From positions 1 through 42,323 of the forward strand of contig NZ_JAGFJM010000013.1 of assembly GCF_024102715.1 (NCBI RefSeq): a stretch of 42,323 nucleotides of DNA, read 5' to 3'. This document shows, piece by piece, positions 37,854 through 42,323 of this stretch. The notes under the pieces were generated by a model, which saw only the letters and a list, made by a program, of their open reading frames with translations, was not told the DNA's origin and ran no database searches. Source of the DNA: Nitrosomonas communis. GTDB lineage: Bacteria > Pseudomonadota > Gammaproteobacteria > Burkholderiales > Nitrosomonadaceae. Made by a program: the position numbers and the translations under genes. Numbering within the stretch: position 1 is the first letter of the stretch; each line of letters starts with the position of its first letter.

Positions 37854-39235
37854 TGGCAGGCATTGGGTTCAGACTACGCGAGTTAAAGAAGGGAGATACT
37901 CTTTCAGGACTTCTGCTAGCCTATGGGTTTGCCGGGATTATTGGTTCTGGTCCATGGGTGTTATCGATCGTAGGCATACTGCTAATTGGATTCATCCATA
38001 CAGAAAGCTCATCCGCGCCTTATTTTGTTGAACAGTTTCAGATATCTGTGACTTATCTGATGGCAATTTCTTTAATCCTGACGGGACCGTTACAACTATT
38101 GCTCACGCGCTTTATTGCCGACAAGTTATACGAAAAAGATGACAAACAGGTGCTGCCCAATCTGATAGGCGCTATATGCATTGTTATTGCTGTTAGTGGA
38201 ACGCTTGCAGGTTTTTGTTTAGCTTACTTGTTTACTGGCTCAGTATTATATCGTTTATTGATGCTGAGCGGTCTGGTCATCCTTTCTACCATCTGGATTG
38301 TAGTCGTTGTGTTATCGGGACTTAAGGCTTATCGTGAAATCTTGTTAGCGTTTCTGTTAGGTTATGGAATAACAGTGTGGGCGGCTAAAGAATTGGGAAT
38401 GTTTGGACTGGAAGGCTTACTTTCCGGGTTTGTAGTAGGACACAGTATTTTATTGTTCATGCTTTTGATTGTGGTTTTTAACTCCTATTCAAGCAATAAA
38501 CTGATTGCCTTTGACTTTATGCGGCGCAGTCAAATATTCATAAGCTTAGCATTTACTGGCTTTCTCTATAACATGGCGATTTGGGCAGATAAATTTATTT
38601 TCTGGTTTAACCCTGAAACAAGCAGTGCAATCATTTCACCTTTGAGAGCGTCGGAACTTTATGATCTTCCAATATTTCTTGCCTATTTATCGATTATACC
38701 CGGGATGGCGGTATTTTTATTGCGCATGGAAACAGACTTTGCAGAACAGTATACAAAATTTTATGATGCCATTAATGGTGGCGCTCCCTTAAAAATTATT
38801 TTACAAATCTACGAAGAAATGGTTGCCACAATTAAAAGAGGATTTATTGAAATCTTTAAAGTGCAGGGAATGACTATCGCTATATTGCTGGCAATAGGAG
38901 ATAAATTACTAGCGTGGGTAGGAATATCCCCTTTTTATAAAGTGCTACTAAATATAGATCTGATTGCGGTAGGCATACAAGTATTATTATTGGCTGTTCT
39001 CAACTTGCTATTTTATTTTGATTACCGTAAAGATGCTCTATATCTCTGTTTGTTATTTGCCACCTCAAACATTATATTCACTCTTCTGAGTCAATATCTA
39101 GGACCTATATTTTATGGCTATGGTTTTGCCTTGTCAGTGGCATTAACCACAATAGTCGGGATGATCATCGTCTCAAAAAGACTCAACGAGCTCCTGTATG
39201 AAACATTCATGCTGCGTTATAGAACCAATAATTAA
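37853..39235 (+). CDS. pelG: Pel polysaccharide inner-membrane transporter PelG
   Basis: A 460-residue polytopic protein with about 12 hydrophobic segments, in the MATE/MOP-type flippase-like PelG family. The N-terminus GIGFRLRELKKGDTLSGLL is characteristic of PelG. PelG is thought to move the growing chain across the inner membrane in complex with PelD, PelE and PelF. The start codon overlaps the pelF stop (TAATG), so expression is coupled. Confidence 0.95.
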   Translation: MAGIGFRLRELKKGDTLSGLLLAYGFAGIIGSGPWVLSIVGILLIGFIHTESSSAPYFVEQFQISVTYLMAISLILTGPLQLLLTRFIADKLYEKDDKQVLPNLIGAICIVIAVSGTLAGFCLAYLFTGSVLYRLLMLSGLVILSTIWIVVVVLSGLKAYREILLAFLLGYGITVWAAKELGMFGLEGLLSGFVVGHSILLFMLLIVVFNSYSSNKLIAFDFMRRSQIFISLAFTGFLYNMAIWADKFIFWFNPETSSAIISPLRASELYDLPIFLAYLSIIPGMAVFLLRMETDFAEQYTKFYDAINGGAPLKIILQIYEEMVATIKRGFIEIFKVQGMTIAILLAIGDKLLAWVGISPFYKVLLNIDLIAVGIQVLLLAVLNLLFYFDYRKDALYLCLLFATSNIIFTLLSQYLGPIFYGYGFALSVALTTIVGMIIVSKRLNELLYETFMLRYRTNN

Positions 39236-39330
39236 AAATTAATTATAAAATTTTTCTAAAGGGTAAGTCGTTTAGCTTTACTAAAAATATTTGGTTTGAT
39301 GCATTTCTAAAAGAAACACAGGACAATAAT

Positions 39331-42114
39331 ATGAAATTAGTTTTCTCGCGCTACCGCGCAAGTATAATACTTATTCATAGCATACTTTTATGGTGTATTT
39401 GCATGCCCGCATCCGCTAATTCAAGTATTGCGTTTTTCTATGGCCAATCTGTCCCGTTGGATTTACTTTCTCATTATAAGCAAGTGGTAGTGGAGCCTGA
39501 GAATATAGATAACCTAGATTATCTGCAAGCGAAGGGAACAGAGGTATTCGCCTATATCAGTATTGGAGAAGTCCATCAGACACGCTCTTGGTATTCAGAA
39601 GTTTCCAAACGCTGGTTTATGGGCAGCAATGTAGAATGGGGAAGCAGTATTATTAATTTAACCAAAGAAGGATGGCACGACTATCTAATTAATAAATATC
39701 TGACTAAGTTATGGAAAGCGGGCTATCGCGGTTTTTTTTTAGATACCCTGGATAGTTATCAAAGAGTAGTCACCGATCATGATGGTCGATTGCGTCAGGA
39801 AAAAGCATTAGCAAATCTAATTAAACGTATACATCAACATTTTCCGGGGGTTAAACTTATTCTTAACCGCGGATTTGAGATTTTGCCGGAAGTTGGTCGA
39901 TATGCTGTCGCATTGGCTGCGGAATCGCTATACCAAGGGTGGGACCAGTCCAATAAAAATTATACCGAAGTTACCGAGCAAGATCGTAAGTGGTTATTAG
40001 AGAAATTAAGGTACGCACAGAATCAATATGGATTGCAAATAATTGTCATTGATTATGTTGATTTAAAACAGAAAGAGTTAGCGCGAAAGACTGCTAAACG
40101 CATATCTGACCAAGGGTTTACGCCTTGGGTGGCAAATCCTAGCTTAGACATTCTTGGTGTCGGGCTATCAGAAATTATCCCCCGACGAATTTTGGCGCTC
40201 TACAATGGGCAGGAATATCCGGAAGGTCTGCAACAAACGGATGTGCATAAATTACTTGCCATGCCACTAGAATATTTGGGCTATGCTGTCGATTATTTGG
40301 ATGTGAACATGGGATTACCAGCAAATTCATTGACCGGGCAATATGCTGGAATCGTCACCTGGTTCAACAATGATGCCTTATCAAGGCCGATAGCTTATCG
40401 AGATTGGCTGTTACGGCAGATAGATACAGGCATAAAAGTTGCAATTCTGGGAAATTTAGGTTTTAAAGCTAATAATAGCTTTTTGCAGCATCTGGGAGTC
40501 AAATTAAGTCAGTCAGCAATAAAGGAACCACTCAAAATTGAGCAGAGCGATAAAATTATTGGTTTCGAGGCAAAGCCTCATCCCAAAACACGCGGATTTA
40601 CTGCCTGGCAAGCTCTAGCAAATATCGAAACACATCTGAGTTTAATAGATCAAAGCAAACAGTCTTTGGTGGCTGTATTTACCGGACATTGGGGCGGAGC
40701 GGCCTTACATCCTTATGTCATCGAAACTGGCTATAAAGGGCGTCAACGCTGGATTATCGATCCATTTAGATTTTTAGCTAAGGCACTTGATCTGCCAGAA
40801 ATACCTGTGCCAGATGTCACTACTGATAATGGTCGGCGCTTGTTACTGGTGCAAGTTGATGGCGATGGCGCAAGCAATAAGGCAGAAATACCGGGAACGC
40901 CATTAGCGATAAAAGTAATTCAGGATTATTTCTTGAAAAAATATAATCTGCCAGCTACCGTTTCTATCATTGAAGGAGAGATCAGCCGTAGCAGCTCATC
41001 AGACAAGCTGACGGAAACCGAAAAACTAGCGCGGGATATTTTTAAACTGAATAATATAGAGATAGCTAGCCATTCCTATAGCCACCCTTCAGCATGGTTT
41101 CAAAAGAATTATATTGTTGCGAGAGGTGATGATTTTCACCTTGCCATTCCTGAATATGAATTTGACTTGGAACGGGAAATTGCCGGATCTGTAGATTATA
41201 TTAATAAAAAATTAGCACCTGAAAAGAAGCAAGTTCGTATTTTTTTCTGGACCGGCGATGGGCTGGCAAATAAAGAAGCACTCACTTTGACACGCACACT
41301 TGGATTAGAAAACATGAATGGTGGCGGCGCTACTATGAGTAAAGATGAAAACACCATTACTCGCGTGCCCCCTCTTGGCTATGCCATCGAAAATCAACTT
41401 CAGGTATATGCTCCAATTGCAAGCGATCATATCTATACAAATGGCTGGCAAGGCCCTTTTTACGGATTTGATCGAGTCATTGAAACCATGCAGCTCACCG
41501 ACAATCCTCTTCGCCTGAAACCAATGCATATTCATTATCACTTTTATTCAGGTAGCAAAATAGCATCCATCAATACTCTTACGTCTGTCTATGATTGGAG
41601 CATTAAGCAAGAATCCAGGGCTATCTGGATAAGTGAATATACTCAGAAGGTAAAAGAATTCCAGAATATGACTATATCTCGCAGTTTGGATGGCACTTGG
41701 AATATTAGAGGGCTACAAACATTACGTACATTACGTCTGCCAGCGTCAATCGGATGGCCTGATTTCAAAAGATCCGAAGGAGTCATTGGAGTGCGGGATG
41801 TAAAACAAGGGCGCTATGTGCATCTTTTGCCAAATCGCAATGGGCAGGTTCTATTGAATACAACCTCTAAATTTCCATCAACGACTTATTTATTGCACAG
41901 TAACGGAGAAATTAAGAAGTGGCATAAAACAGCAGAAGGAGTTAATCTACAAATACATGCTCATACTCCTGTGGAGCTGTCCATTGCATCTCCAAGCCGT
42001 AACTGTTATATAAAATGGAAAGATGGTACGCTAAATGCGCAGCATCAACATCAAGGCTGGAGATTTATTTTTCCTGTAGCAAATCCCGGAAATGTCTCGT
42101 TAGTTTGTAACTAA
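39331..42114 (+). CDS. pelA: Pel glycoside hydrolase / deacetylase PelA
   Basis: A 927-residue periplasmic enzyme with a signal peptide (SIILIHSILLWCICMPASAN). The N-terminal TIM-barrel hydrolase (about 32-290, GH166/GH114-related) contains GFFLDTLDS (Asp138) and LAAESLYQGWD (Glu198), probable catalytic acids. A middle domain follows. The deacetylase domain shows LLLVQVDGDGASNKAE (Asp510, Asp512) and IASHSYSHPSAWF (His581, His585), the D-H-H metal site. A C-terminal beta-rich domain completes it. PelA partly deacetylates Pel, making it cationic, and can cleave it. In P. aeruginosa pelA is first in its operon; here it is last, 95 bp after pelG, with its own CAGGA ribosome-binding site. Confidence 0.95.
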   Translation: MKLVFSRYRASIILIHSILLWCICMPASANSSIAFFYGQSVPLDLLSHYKQVVVEPENIDNLDYLQAKGTEVFAYISIGEVHQTRSWYSEVSKRWFMGSNVEWGSSIINLTKEGWHDYLINKYLTKLWKAGYRGFFLDTLDSYQRVVTDHDGRLRQEKALANLIKRIHQHFPGVKLILNRGFEILPEVGRYAVALAAESLYQGWDQSNKNYTEVTEQDRKWLLEKLRYAQNQYGLQIIVIDYVDLKQKELARKTAKRISDQGFTPWVANPSLDILGVGLSEIIPRRILALYNGQEYPEGLQQTDVHKLLAMPLEYLGYAVDYLDVNMGLPANSLTGQYAGIVTWFNNDALSRPIAYRDWLLRQIDTGIKVAILGNLGFKANNSFLQHLGVKLSQSAIKEPLKIEQSDKIIGFEAKPHPKTRGFTAWQALANIETHLSLIDQSKQSLVAVFTGHWGGAALHPYVIETGYKGRQRWIIDPFRFLAKALDLPEIPVPDVTTDNGRRLLLVQVDGDGASNKAEIPGTPLAIKVIQDYFLKKYNLPATVSIIEGEISRSSSSDKLTETEKLARDIFKLNNIEIASHSYSHPSAWFQKNYIVARGDDFHLAIPEYEFDLEREIAGSVDYINKKLAPEKKQVRIFFWTGDGLANKEALTLTRTLGLENMNGGGATMSKDENTITRVPPLGYAIENQLQVYAPIASDHIYTNGWQGPFYGFDRVIETMQLTDNPLRLKPMHIHYHFYSGSKIASINTLTSVYDWSIKQESRAIWISEYTQKVKEFQNMTISRSLDGTWNIRGLQTLRTLRLPASIGWPDFKRSEGVIGVRDVKQGRYVHLLPNRNGQVLLNTTSKFPSTTYLLHSNGEIKKWHKTAEGVNLQIHAHTPVELSIASPSRNCYIKWKDGTLNAQHQHQGWRFIFPVANPGNVSLVCN

Positions 42115-42130
42115 CTTCGATAGAAAAGAG

Positions 42131-42145
42131 CACATCTATGATGTG
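42131..42145 (+). repeat. Small hairpin after pelA
   Basis: CACATC and GATGTG form a six-base stem with a three-base loop 17 bp after the pelA stop. No T run follows, so it is not a clear terminator. The last 178 bases of the window hold nothing else recognisable. Confidence 0.4.
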
Positions 42146-42323
42146 AGAACAAGTAAGAGAATAGTAATTAGTCGATCCTGAAAAACTGCCTCAATAACCA
42201 TCTTGGATCAGCAGTTTCAAAAGGCAGTGTACTAATAAAGCCAAAATCGAGCAGTTTGGTTCTCTTCCATCAAATAATTTGTGTGGTTTGCACTCTTCGC
42301 CACGGGAAATAGAGGAAAAAAGT

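Overview
The window looks like a contiguous chromosomal stretch of a betaproteobacterium, most likely a Nitrosomonas-type ammonia oxidiser (Nitrosomonadales). I infer this from gene order (rpsU-yqeY-dnaG-rpoD; yebC-ruvCAB-ybgC-tolQRAB-pal-cpoB-queE-queC; glmU-glmS), protein character and the moderately AT-rich base composition. No 16S or other decisive marker is present, so the genus is an inference.

Layout. (1) 1-5.4 kb, minus strand: a CAU-anticodon tRNA (probably tRNA-Ile2), then the macromolecular-synthesis cluster rpsU > yqeY > dnaG > rpoD. (2) 5.6-7.8 kb: tsaD and folB on plus, plsY on minus. (3) 7.8-17.6 kb, minus strand: one long, tightly packed cluster read yebC > ruvC > ruvA > ruvB > ybgC > tolQ > tolR > tolA > tolB > pal > cpoB > queE > queC. 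Two irregularities stand out. ruvC has no ATG, GTG or TTG at its conserved start and appears to begin at an ATT codon behind a good ribosome-binding site. tolB is split by a one-base shift in a run of nine Gs. (4) 17.9-21.2 kb, minus strand: glmU > glmS, which make UDP-GlcNAc. (5) 21.6-28.1 kb, accessory: a secreted polysaccharide deacetylase resembling fungal Agd3 (CE18), with a small secreted Lys/Glu/Pro-rich protein behind it and a good sigma-54-type promoter in front; then a GH114-type secreted glycosidase and a GalE epimerase. (6) 28.3-42.1 kb: a complete pel exopolysaccharide set, with pelB on minus and pelC, pelD, pelE, pelF, pelG, pelA on plus.

How regions 4-6 may work together (inference). 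GlmS and GlmU give UDP-GlcNAc. GalE carries Cys at the position that is Tyr299 in E. coli GalE and Cys307 in human GALE, so it is predicted to make UDP-GalNAc. PelF polymerises, PelD (RxxD c-di-GMP site kept), PelE and PelG form the inner-membrane complex, PelA deacetylates and hydrolyses, and PelC and PelB export. The Agd3-like deacetylase and GH114 enzyme next door are the kinds of enzyme known from the Aspergillus galactosaminogalactan pathway. The window therefore combines a bacterial Pel machine with fungal-GAG-type tailoring enzymes, and this is the most interesting system here.

Non-coding stretches above 300 bp lie at 2351-2780, 21181-21636, 24263-25462, 31856-32766 and 33337-33952. 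No rRNA genes, CRISPR arrays, intact insertion sequences or prophage genes were seen.
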